Shown here piece after piece: positions 43,690 to 51,694 of a stretch of 64,000 bases of DNA (position 1 is its first letter; every line of letters begins with the position of its first letter). Both the position numbers and the translations under genes were made by a program. The notes below the pieces were generated by a model that was given only the letters and a program-made list of their open reading frames with translations, ran no database searches and was not told the DNA's origin. The DNA comes from Bradyrhizobium icense (GTDB lineage Bacteria; Pseudomonadota; Alphaproteobacteria; Rhizobiales; Xanthobacteraceae): contig NZ_CP016428.1 of the NCBI RefSeq assembly GCF_001693385.1, positions 5,828,001 through 5,892,000 of the forward strand, given 5' to 3'.

Positions 43690-44919
43690 GGGCGCCAACC
43701 GTCCGCTGACCTTCGGCCCCGACGAGATGACGCGGCTGAAGGAGATCGTGCTCAATGCCGAGTTCGACAACAAGGCCGGCGGCTCCTACCAGTTCCACGA
43801 GAATTATCCGGCGCGCTACATCGCCGATCCACCACCCGGCCGAAACTGAAGCGCAAGCTGAAGGTCGTAGCGGCCTGCGGCAACGGCGCCGCAGGCGCTG
43901 GAGACGATTGGCTGCGAGGTGATCCCGCTCGACACCGAGCTCCACCACACCCCGAAATTCAATCCAAATCCTGAAGACATGGAGGTGCTGCACACGATCC
44001 GCGACGCCGTGCTGCATCACAAGGCCGATGTCGGCTTCGATGGCGACGGCGACCGCTGCGACGCGCGACAACACCAGCGAGGAGATTTTTGCCGACAAGA
44101 TCGGCGTGATGCTGGCGCGCGACATGTCGGCGATCCACAAGAATGCGCAGTTCGTCGTCGACGTGAAGTCGACCGGCCTGTTCGTCACCAACCCCGTGTT
44201 ACGGAAGCAGGGCGCGGGGACCGCCTATTGGAAGACCGAGCATTCCTACATGAAGCGGCGCACCAACGAGATGGGCGCGCTTGCCGGCTTCGAGAAGTCG
44301 GGCCATTTCTTCTTCAAGCCGTTCGGCCGCGGTTATGACGATGGCCCGGTCTCGGCGATCGCGATCTGCGACATTCTCGACCGCGCGCCCGGCAAGTCGA
44401 TGGCCGCGGATCTGAAGAACGCGCTGCCGAAAACCTGGTCGTCGCCAACCACGTCGCTGCACTGTGCGGATGAAGCCAAGTACGGCGTCGTCCACGCCGT
44501 GGTGAAGACTTTGAAGGTCTCCAGAAAAGCGGTGCGAAGATCGGCGGCCAGGCGATCCGCGACCTCGTCACAGTCAACGGCGTGCGCGTCACGGTGGAGG
44601 ATGGCAGCTGGGGCCTGGTGCGTGCCTCGTCCAACAAGCCCGAGCTGGTCGTGGTAGTCCATAGCCCGGTCTCCGAGCAGCACATGCGCGACATGTTCGA
44701 GATGATGGACGGCGTGCTGCTCACGCATCCAGAAGTGGGCGAGTACAATCAGAAGATCTGAGGCGGGCTTCCTGAGGACGGCATCTGCGACAATCATTTG
44801 GATCACCACCGGCGTAGGGATTGACAGTCCAGTCGATCAAATTAGCCTTCTCCGAGTTTTTATAACCTATTGGGAGCAAAGCGTGGCGACCATTGTTGTT
44901 TCCTCGGACACGAGCACAC

Positions 44920-45301
44920 TCAATTCAAACTCGCGGATGAAGTCGCAGCTGGCGAGCCGCTGTAACCGTTCGCGACGGCTGCCGACCAGAGCATGATAAC
45001 GTTGAAACCATTATAAGCAACGCCTTTGCCGCGCAGCGGCCGCGAGATGCGACCTGCAGAATGCTCGGGAGCCGAGCTCGCATCGATTGGGCAGAAGATT
45101 TGGCTCCGAAACATGCCATGGACACGTTCAATCGCGGCAATGACCAACTTGTCCTTTCCAGAAAAGTGATGGTAGAGCCCGCCCTTGGTGATGCCGCAAG
45201 TACGCACGATCTCCCCCGACGCTTGTGGCCGAATAGCCCTTGGCTCGAAACAAGCCGACTGCTTGTTCGACCAGCTTTCGTTCGCCACGTGAGGCGCTCA
45301 T
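44920..45301 (-). pseudogene. TetR-family regulator, frameshifted
   Basis: The ATG at 45301 begins SASRGERKLVEQAVGLFRAK, then GYSATSV. The normal continuation GEIVRTCGITKGGLYHHFSGKDKL is in the next frame. One extra G in the run GTCGGGGGAG near 45208 explains this. The helix-turn-helix is otherwise well kept (TKGGLYHHFSGKDKLVIAAIERVH). After about 70 residues the ligand domain degenerates, with PIDASSAPEHSAGRISRPL unlike the family. A near-palindrome that may be its operator lies just upstream. Confidence 0.72.
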
Positions 45302-45327
45302 CGATTGAGACCCTTTTGCGCCGGTTG

Positions 45328-45343
45328 CATACTATATGGTATG
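45328..45343. promoter_or_regulatory. Near-palindrome upstream of the TetR gene
   Basis: CATACTATATGGTATG is a 16-bp near-perfect inverted repeat lying 27 bases before the TetR start. Position and symmetry suggest the autoregulatory operator. The regulator itself is broken, so the site is probably a relic unless another TetR protein uses it. Confidence 0.5.
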
Positions 45344-45666
45344 GACGACGTCATCGAAGTCGCTGTGGGCGCATGGCGACCCGCACCCCCCCTAGCTCGG
45401 CAAGGCTCTGCCTCTGCCGTGATGCGCGAGCCGAGCCCGGGCCGATCGACAGGGTGAGCATGGCTGCTGGAGCGACGCCATGGCGCAACGATCAGCTGCC
45501 GAGCTCACGTTGACCGCTGCAAAGCCGTGCTTACACGGGGATGGTTGGGGAATCCGGAAAGCGCTCTCGAGTGTTCAAGAAATGGCGAGGTGAGCACCTT
45601 GTCAAATGGTCAGGGCCAATTTTTCCGACGCAGGTCTGCCCGATGCAAACTACGAGCTACACAGTC
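45344..45666. other. Gap after the RiPP operon, no gene recognised
   Basis: About 320 bp between the end of the methyltransferase gene and the TetR operator. Some frames are open but none is family-like. I saw no clear terminator for the operon. Confidence 0.4.
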
Positions 45667-46407
45667 TTATTTGACGGCCAGAAATCCCTCAAAACAGACA
45701 TGCTTGTATATGGTCATGGTGTCCACAAAACCCGCACGATGCAACATATCGAGATTGCCCTTGGTCGAAAACGGCTCAAGTACGCCTTTCAAACTACTTG
45801 CTTTTCCCAGGACTTCTTCCGGAGAGTAGCCGTTCTCCAATTTGTAGTCGATATAGATCGCGCTCATAATGTCCTGGAATCGCGCATCTGGCGCTCTGAC
45901 TTTCTCGAAAAACAGGAATGCTCCACCCCAATTAAGCGACTTATAAACCAAATCAATCAAGCTTTGCCGGTGTCGCGGCGGAACGAACTGAATCGTATAA
46001 TAGGAGACGATAAAATCGCTGGCTTCGTAATCTACCTCGCATGCGTTTGCGAGCAGGTACTCAACGTTCGGCGCTTTGCCCTGAGCGCTGCGCGCGTATT
46101 CAATCATGGCACGTTCGTTATCGATCCCGATCCAGCGCGTGCCGTGTGGATGACGCTTCGCCAATTGCCGTAGGAGCGTTCCGGTTGAAGTACCGATTTC
46201 ATAACCGACGGAGTCACTCTTTACGAAAAAGTCACTCACCTGTTCGATCAGCCTATGGCCGGCTTCATAGTTGGGAACGGACCTTGCGACGTGGCGATCA
46301 AAATATTGAGGTGTATCACCACCAAAGCTCCAGCCAGCCCGTTCGGCCCGTATGCCGTCTCCCGTAGGCCCGCTTTGCCTTGTAGTAGTCTGCTCCAAGC
46401 TGTCCAT
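45667..46407 (-). CDS. CmoA-like SAM-dependent methyltransferase of the RiPP operon
   Basis: A 246-residue protein, close to the 247 of E. coli CmoA, the carboxy-SAM synthase of tRNA modification. Shared blocks include the SAM loop VGYEIGTSTGTLLRQL, IGIDNERAMIEYAR, YYTIQFVPPRHRQSLI, LNWGGAFLFFEK and ENGYSPEEV. The residue aligned with CmoA Arg199, which as I recall holds the carboxylate, is Ala203 here (GKASSL against QKRSML). It is therefore more likely a methyltransferase of CmoA fold than a carboxy-SAM synthase. The ATG at 46407 follows GAGAGG. It is the last gene of the operon, 22 bp after the radical SAM gene. Confidence 0.8.
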   Translation of the reverse strand: MDSLEQTTTRQSGPTGDGIRAERAGWSFGGDTPQYFDRHVARSVPNYEAGHRLIEQVSDFFVKSDSVGYEIGTSTGTLLRQLAKRHPHGTRWIGIDNERAMIEYARSAQGKAPNVEYLLANACEVDYEASDFIVSYYTIQFVPPRHRQSLIDLVYKSLNWGGAFLFFEKVRAPDARFQDIMSAIYIDYKLENGYSPEEVLGKASSLKGVLEPFSTKGNLDMLHRAGFVDTMTIYKHVCFEGFLAVK

Positions 46408-46429
46408 GACGACCTCTCCGGCCTTTCGG

Positions 46430-47926
46430 TTATGCGAGCTGCAGCTTGCGTTCGCTTGTCGTTTTTGTGGCCAATGCGCTTTTGACCGCGGGACTGAAGA
46501 AGAAGGACAAGGCTTCATCTTCAAAGAGCTTACCGAGCGAGGAAAGTCTCAGTCCGGCCTGGCCGCTATCGTCGAGATAAGCCTCTAATGCGCCGGCATT
46601 GTTCAGCTCATTGACAAGAGCGTCATAATACCGCGAAAGCTGGGGATGAGCGGAGCGGAGCGACCGCCGGCTTTCGTCCTCGATCCGTCCGGTACGAAGC
46701 CCTGTCGCATAAGACCCGGCCAGCAATTCCTCTTCGTCGACGCCGCGTCCCGTGGCGATCGGAACGTTGCCTGTCAAAACGGCATCCACATAAGTCCGGA
46801 TATTCGGGTCGTTGCGAAACACGTGCCCCCGATAGTTTGCCTTCGCCACTTTGACGCCGACGTGGGAATAAGCTCCCGCCCCCACTCCAAGAAGATCGCT
46901 CGACGCCGACGTCCGGATCTTCTTGAATGGATCGGTAAATTCATGCGATCGCACAAAGCGGTTTCCGTCGGTTTGGTCATAGCCGAGCGCGGCCATTTCC
47001 TGCCAGATAAGCATGCGGCCAAGAAGCGTGGCGAACTCGTCCTCGAACTCCGCTCGCTTTGTTTCCGTCCTATACCAGTGTCCTTGAGGACGATCCCCAA
47101 ATCGCCCGTGATACCAAGTGAGGTGTGGCGGACGGATCTCGGCAATGGCTTCAAGGTTATCCCATACTTCCGAAGTCGACGCCTTATAGAGACCCTGGAT
47201 CAGGTCGAGATTCCAGTTCTCAAAGATCCGATTTGCAATTGCGCATGCACGAATTGGAGTCTCGCGTTTGTAGCCGCGGGCTGCATATTTGAGCACTTCA
47301 TCATCGAACGACTGTACTCCAAAGCTCAGGCGGGTAATGCCTTGAGCCTTGAGAGACCACAGCTTGTGTTCCCCCTCAGGCGCGGCGATTGTGAGGGGAC
47401 TGCCTTCGATGCAAAACTCTGCGTCGGGTCGCAAATCATATTCATTTCGAATGGTACGTATCAAACTGTGCAACGCTGGCTCATCGAGAACGAGCGGCGT
47501 GCCTCCGCCGATATAGATTGATGACACTACGGTGCCGGCGCGAGCGAGCCGCGCGCCCCAAAAAGCGAGTTCACGTTTTAGCGCCGTGAGATAACGAGCA
47601 ACTTTAGCGTCGTCCTCGATAGAGTGTTTTGCCCGGCCAGCGTAGTGATCGACCGTGTAATGACAGAAGGTGCAGCGCGTTTCACAGAACGCTACATGAA
47701 CGTACAGGCTCGTTTCTCCGCCCCACTCGATCGTATCGATCACACTCGTTGAATCGAGCGGTGTCAATGAGTTGATGGGCGGGTAGATTGCCACTGAATG
47801 CGATCCGCCCAGGACCGCACGACTGATGCCGATGCCGGCGGCATGAAGCGCCGGCAACGCCGCTGGAATTCCGAGCCGTTGCAGCGACGAGCGTGCTTGC
47901 TCAAGAGCGGATTCTCGCGATCTCAT
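46430..47926 (-). CDS. HemN-like radical SAM enzyme of the RiPP operon
   Basis: A 498-residue radical SAM protein. The 4Fe-4S motif is CETRCTFC (Cys81, Cys85, Cys88) in LYVHVAFCETRCTFCHYTVD. It is followed by IYIGGGTPLVL and RLSFGVQSFDDEVLKYAARGY, both typical of the HemN/HemW branch. The C-terminal winged-helix-like part (DEEELLAGSYATGLRTGRI) also resembles HemN. It differs from the hemN at the left end of the window, and its place among maturation genes suggests peptide or cofactor modification rather than haem synthesis. HemN-like class C enzymes are known methylases in peptide biosynthesis. GAGGTG precedes the ATG. Confidence 0.85.
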   Translation of the reverse strand: MRSRESALEQARSSLQRLGIPAALPALHAAGIGISRAVLGGSHSVAIYPPINSLTPLDSTSVIDTIEWGGETSLYVHVAFCETRCTFCHYTVDHYAGRAKHSIEDDAKVARYLTALKRELAFWGARLARAGTVVSSIYIGGGTPLVLDEPALHSLIRTIRNEYDLRPDAEFCIEGSPLTIAAPEGEHKLWSLKAQGITRLSFGVQSFDDEVLKYAARGYKRETPIRACAIANRIFENWNLDLIQGLYKASTSEVWDNLEAIAEIRPPHLTWYHGRFGDRPQGHWYRTETKRAEFEDEFATLLGRMLIWQEMAALGYDQTDGNRFVRSHEFTDPFKKIRTSASSDLLGVGAGAYSHVGVKVAKANYRGHVFRNDPNIRTYVDAVLTGNVPIATGRGVDEEELLAGSYATGLRTGRIEDESRRSLRSAHPQLSRYYDALVNELNNAGALEAYLDDSGQAGLRLSSLGKLFEDEALSFFFSPAVKSALATKTTSERKLQLA

Positions 47927-47964
47927 CGTCGCACCTCACGGTATCGCGCCACCAGTTGAATAGA

Positions 47965-49740
47965 TCACCGCCGTTGCGCGATGACCGTAAGATAAACGTC
48001 GGCGCGCGTATCTGGACTGTCGTCGTATCTGTAGATTACGTCGTAGGGATTTATCAGGCGCGGCATATACTGCTTGCGCCAAAGGGTTGCATGCTCGCCC
48101 ACGAGCGACGGGACGATTTGACCCCAGATGCGTTCGGCGATGATCGTCAGGTCCGGATGCACGCAGGCTTCGCGAATCCAAGTATAGATTTCGTTATACT
48201 GGACCCATGGCTGCCAGAGCGAGGCGAGATGAAGCTGCACGAGCCGATGGGTGATCGCGATGCGGCCTCCGGGGCGAACGACCCTCGCCATTTCTTTGAC
48301 CATGCTCGGTCCGAGTCCCAACTCCCAGATGCCTCCGGTCCATTCGTTAACGGCCGCATCAACTGACGCATCGGGCAGAGCGAGACGCTGCGCAAGACCA
48401 GGACGAAAATGGAGGTTCGTGAAGTTTCGTTCGGAGGCGAACCGGCGCGCCCGATCGCTCAGGCAGCGAAACATCTCGACGGAAATCACGAGTCCGTCTT
48501 CGCCAACCGCCGGCGACAATCTCCGTGCAACACGTCCCAGGCCGCCGCACACGTCGACCACGATGCTACCTGGCTTGAGCAGCAGCAATTCCGGGTGATT
48601 GGGAAGCAGATCCTCCTGCGCGCGGACCAGTTTGTCCTCGACTTCAGGTAGCTGGCTCCAGCTGTTGTCGTTCTCACACGACTTCAACAAAGGGAGACGC
48701 CATCGCAAATACGCCGCACGAAAGCGGTTGGAAAAATCGGACAGCCGGCCGGGAGACGTAGAAGACGCCGCATTGCCCAGCAACACTTCATCACTCGGCA
48801 AATTAAGGATCAAGACGTCGCCGAGCGCGTTCTCGATCGTGCGAACTGCGTTGAAAATGGCGACAAAATCATCTTCGCCGGCATCGCCCGCTGGCCAGAG
48901 AGCTTCCGGCTCAAGCCGTAAGCATAGACCGGAGATGAAGGCCGAGGCCGCCCAGGTCAGAACGCGGCCCCGCTCAGTCTCATTCAGGATCGATAGGTCG
49001 GGCGTCATGAGTAGATGGACGGCGACGCAATCGCGGACCATCTCCTCAAGCCCGGCAATCGGATGGTTCGGCACCGGCCAAGAAATTCTGTCGAGGTAGA
49101 CCGAGGCGCCGAGACGAACGAGCGATCGCCGGAGTTCACGGTCGCTCGACAGGTGTTGCGTTTGCACCACGGTCTGGTGCATTCGAACGATGCCGTTCTG
49201 ACGAAGGCGGGACAGTTCGCCCAAAATCGACATGTGATCTGCCAGCCGCGCGCAACGCAGCAGCAGCTCCGGCGGATGCGTTTCGTCCTTCAAGCGTGTG
49301 GAGATCTGCGCAATCGAAATCTCGGCATCCAGGTCGATTACGATGGAGCGGCGCAAGATTGAGGTGCGCGCCCCTTCCGCGATACGTCGGAGATGCTCAA
49401 GCTCTTCGGTCGACGGCTTCGTTTGCGAGGTAACGTGCATAAAGCCGTGCTGGCGCAGCGAAGCCAGCATCTTGTCGATCATGTGCTGATCGTCGAATTG
49501 AGCGCGCAGAACCGCCAGATTAACAGGCTCGTTGATGAGCGTGGTGACAAAATCCAATAGGCCGTCGCCGGGTGGTACAACCATGCCGATTTCGAAGTAG
49601 CGGTGACTGAGCAATCGATGTTCGGCAATCTCGACGCCTAGAACCTCGACGTCCGGGTCGAGCATGACAAATGCATCGTCCGGCAGCCCGCCGGAAAGGC
49701 TATCGGGACTGGAGGTCTTAAGGTGCTCAAGCAGTTTCAT
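47965..49740 (-). CDS. Large protein: PqqD-like region plus C-terminal methyltransferase
   Basis: A 591-residue protein of no named family. Residues about 30-100 (FEIGMVVPPGDGLLDFVTTLINEP and MIDKMLASLRQHGFMHVTS) look like a PqqD-type winged helix that binds precursor peptides. The middle (IVIDLDAEISIAQISTRLKD and VRLGASVYLDRISWP) is not recognised and has no cysteine cluster. The C-terminal third is a class I methyltransferase: VVDVCGGLGRVARRLSP is the SAM loop, then ALPDASVDAAVNEW and MARVVRPGGRIAITH. The ATG at 49740 overlaps the upstream gene by 14 bases; a TTG at 49773 is also open. It probably modifies the Cys-rich peptide with the neighbouring enzymes. Confidence 0.72.
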   Translation of the reverse strand: MKLLEHLKTSSPDSLSGGLPDDAFVMLDPDVEVLGVEIAEHRLLSHRYFEIGMVVPPGDGLLDFVTTLINEPVNLAVLRAQFDDQHMIDKMLASLRQHGFMHVTSQTKPSTEELEHLRRIAEGARTSILRRSIVIDLDAEISIAQISTRLKDETHPPELLLRCARLADHMSILGELSRLRQNGIVRMHQTVVQTQHLSSDRELRRSLVRLGASVYLDRISWPVPNHPIAGLEEMVRDCVAVHLLMTPDLSILNETERGRVLTWAASAFISGLCLRLEPEALWPAGDAGEDDFVAIFNAVRTIENALGDVLILNLPSDEVLLGNAASSTSPGRLSDFSNRFRAAYLRWRLPLLKSCENDNSWSQLPEVEDKLVRAQEDLLPNHPELLLLKPGSIVVDVCGGLGRVARRLSPAVGEDGLVISVEMFRCLSDRARRFASERNFTNLHFRPGLAQRLALPDASVDAAVNEWTGGIWELGLGPSMVKEMARVVRPGGRIAITHRLVQLHLASLWQPWVQYNEIYTWIREACVHPDLTIIAERIWGQIVPSLVGEHATLWRKQYMPRLINPYDVIYRYDDSPDTRADVYLTVIAQRR

Positions 49741-50698
49741 GGGGCGCAGCGCCGCAGATCCGGTGGGAAGCAAGATCGAGATCGTCTGCGGCTTGCCTTC
49801 CCTGCCCGGGAGGCACTTGCACCTCTCGACTGGTAAGGCTGAGCAGATCCGATGCGCTTACGATGACACCGAGCCCCGCCAAACAGTCGATCAGCGAGAG
49901 CACATCAGCGTGGGGAACATCGTTCAGGGCCGTCGCCAGTTCCACCAAGCTCTTCGGGACGCGAAGAACATCAAAGACGCGGGTGGCCCGCTGCGAAAGC
50001 TCCGCATATTCATGGGCGGCTTCGGCGGCCGGAACATAGATCAGCCAATGTCGTGGAGAGGCTTCGAGGTCGTGGCGGGGGTCGAAGTCGAACGGACTTT
50101 CAATCCATGGGGTGAGATCACAGGATGACGAAATCATGGTCGCTGCCGGATGGGCGACGAAGCGGATTGACCGCAAATTCCTGCTCGGGCTTGTCCCTGC
50201 CGGGAAGGCCTCCGCCGCGGTATTGGGCCATATCAGGGGAGCGCACTCGCCAAGCTGCCGCGCAAGCGCAATGCCAGCCGCGTCGATCGCCAGCACGTCC
50301 TGGTGTGCGCGGGAGAAGAACTCCGGACGACCGGCCAAATATGCGACAAAGGCCGCCGCGGTCCGCCAGAAGTAAGGCCCATTATCCGCGTAACCATCTG
50401 ACTGCACAAATTCTGCCGCAACCGCTTCGATATCGAGTCCACTCGCGTGCAGCAGACGGCGGGTGAGCGGGACAAGGTCCAGCGCACCCAGAGCATTCCT
50501 GACCAATCCGCGACGATACATGCCAATGTTGGATTCGGTCGGCGCGGGAGTGCCCGCATAGTCTGCCAGTATTGCAACCTCATCCGCCGTGCAGCCATGA
50601 GGATCTTCCGTCCTTGAGTTGGGATCCATGACCCAATTCGCGAGGCGATCGTCTGTCAGGACGCGCCGCCACGTATCCCAGACCAGCCGCGCGTCCAT
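49727..50698 (-). CDS. MNIO partner protein (MbnC/TglI-like role)
   Basis: A 323-residue protein whose ATG overlaps the stop codon of the MNIO gene as TAATG, so the two are made together. The N-terminal half has YRRGLVRNALGALDLVPLTRR and DNGPYFWRTAAAFVAYLAGRPEF. This resembles the partner proteins paired with DUF692 enzymes (MbnC, TglI) in pattern, though not closely. The C-terminal part (ASPRHWLIYVPAAEAAHEYAEL and PKSLVELATALNDVPHADV) looks like a PqqD-type peptide-binding winged helix. It probably delivers the precursor peptide to the oxidase. The family assignment rests mainly on gene order and pattern. Confidence 0.68.
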   Translation of the reverse strand: MDARLVWDTWRRVLTDDRLANWVMDPNSRTEDPHGCTADEVAILADYAGTPAPTESNIGMYRRGLVRNALGALDLVPLTRRLLHASGLDIEAVAAEFVQSDGYADNGPYFWRTAAAFVAYLAGRPEFFSRAHQDVLAIDAAGIALARQLGECAPLIWPNTAAEAFPAGTSPSRNLRSIRFVAHPAATMISSSCDLTPWIESPFDFDPRHDLEASPRHWLIYVPAAEAAHEYAELSQRATRVFDVLRVPKSLVELATALNDVPHADVLSLIDCLAGLGVIVSASDLLSLTSREVQVPPGQGRQAADDLDLASHRICGAAPHETA

Positions 50699-51618
50699 TA
50701 GGCAGCCTCGCTGCGCGTCGTGCGCCTGCTCGCCCGGCCGTAGGCGCGATCCCATGCCGCGCGTCCCCGCTCGAGATCCGAGAGGATTAGATCGGTGGTC
50801 CGGCCGGTATCGGCCATTTCCCCATTGCAGTAGAGGGATTGGGTTTCATATTCGAGGATGACGGCGCCAGGGCGCGCGCGCGACAAAACATCGTCGAGCA
50901 GGCCCCAAACGGCTTCTGCAACCTGGGTATCGTGAAGGTCGTGATACTGACCGTTGATCCAACGCCCTCCTGCCATATGAATAGTGATGATACGGTCGAG
51001 CGGTATAGTGCTCAGAAATCGATGAATGGAATAGCCTCTCGCGCGGTGGTTCTGCTCGTTCGCGTATAGATTGTGCAAGTCCAGGTGCAAGTAGGTGCCT
51101 GATAGCTCAAGCATTCGCGCGAGGAATTCCTCTTCGGGCATATCGCTGCCGGGGCACACGCGGTAGTACGCAGCGTTTTCGTGTGCGAGCGGAACGCCGT
51201 AAAGATCTTGAAGCGCGCGCGCCCTCGCTGCCACACGAACAGCTTCAGCCCGCGAGAATTGCAACGGACTGCTCCAAACGTCGGACCAGGAGGCATCGCC
51301 ATAGAAACAGTGGTTGGCGACTGAGGAAACGTTGAATTTCTGAGAGAGCGGCACGTGTCGCCGCACCGCCGCTGTGCTCATCAGATCGTCGAAGCCGAAG
51401 TCACCGCCGTAGTTCGAATGTCCGAGGAGCGGATATTTATCCGTAATGTCGCGCATGAGATCGACGGCACGGGGAGAAATAAGCCCCGGCCCATCAAGAG
51501 GGCTCATGACCGAGTCGAACAGTATTTCCAGCGCATCAAGGGGTTGGTCCAGAAACGGAAACCAACCAATCAATTCCGGATTGAACTGAAGCCCAACGCC
51601 CAAGCGCGGAACGCTCAT
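50698..51618 (-). CDS. MNIO (DUF692-family) multinuclear iron oxidase
   Basis: A 306-residue TIM-barrel protein of the DUF692/MNIO family, which includes MbnB and TglH. These enzymes use two or three iron atoms and oxygen to rework cysteine residues of ribosomal peptides. Family blocks are LGVGLQFNPEL, LLGHSNYGGDFG, NHCFYGD, AHENAAYY, HLDLHNLYANEQNH, TIHMAGG and DLHDTQV. His, Asp, Asn and Glu in these blocks are the likely metal ligands. GGAGG stands eight bases before the ATG at 51618; an ATG ten codons upstream falls in the hairpin region. It follows the Cys-rich peptide gene by 76 bases. Confidence 0.86.
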   Translation of the reverse strand: MSVPRLGVGLQFNPELIGWFPFLDQPLDALEILFDSVMSPLDGPGLISPRAVDLMRDITDKYPLLGHSNYGGDFGFDDLMSTAAVRRHVPLSQKFNVSSVANHCFYGDASWSDVWSSPLQFSRAEAVRVAARARALQDLYGVPLAHENAAYYRVCPGSDMPEEEFLARMLELSGTYLHLDLHNLYANEQNHRARGYSIHRFLSTIPLDRIITIHMAGGRWINGQYHDLHDTQVAEAVWGLLDDVLSRARPGAVILEYETQSLYCNGEMADTGRTTDLILSDLERGRAAWDRAYGRASRRTTRSEAA

Positions 51619-51635
51619 TTCCGAGGCCTCCAATA

Positions 51636-51671
51636 GCCTTAGCACCATCGCCTGAAGCGATGCGCCAAGGC
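51636..51671 (-). promoter_or_regulatory. Hairpin between precursor peptide and MNIO genes
   Basis: GCCTTAGC and CATCGC pair with GCGATG and GCCAAGGC around a CTGAA loop, with two small mismatches. No T-run follows, so it is not a classic terminator. It lies between the peptide stop and the MNIO ribosome site. Such hairpins often limit read-through or protect the upstream mRNA, which keeps precursor peptides more abundant than their enzymes. Confidence 0.65.
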
Positions 51672-51694
51672 CCCACCGGATCAGAGTCCGTCAG

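Larger units (their letters stand above)
40532..44761 (+). pseudogene. Phosphomannomutase/phosphoglucomutase split by IS21 element
   Basis: The 5' part (40532-40936) starts at GTG and reads PNTYAFESEPMVKATGFREYDARW, then TGHDFRG. One extra G near 40757 shifts the frame to YSASIKYALISGLMAAGCKV, and it continues to the serine loop TASHNDSGWTGVKI. The 3' part resumes after the element at 43682 with VKMGANRPLTFGPDEMTRL and runs to the usual C-terminus ASSNKPELVVVV...HPEVGEYNQKI. At least three more frameshifts occur between 43840 and 44540. The intact enzyme (about 500 residues) isomerises hexose phosphates for surface polysaccharides. It is certainly non-functional. Confidence 0.9.

Noticed and set aside
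45541..46173. 210-codon plus-strand frame opposite the CmoA-like gene
   Set aside because: A shadow frame; the minus-strand gene has full-length similarity to CmoA.
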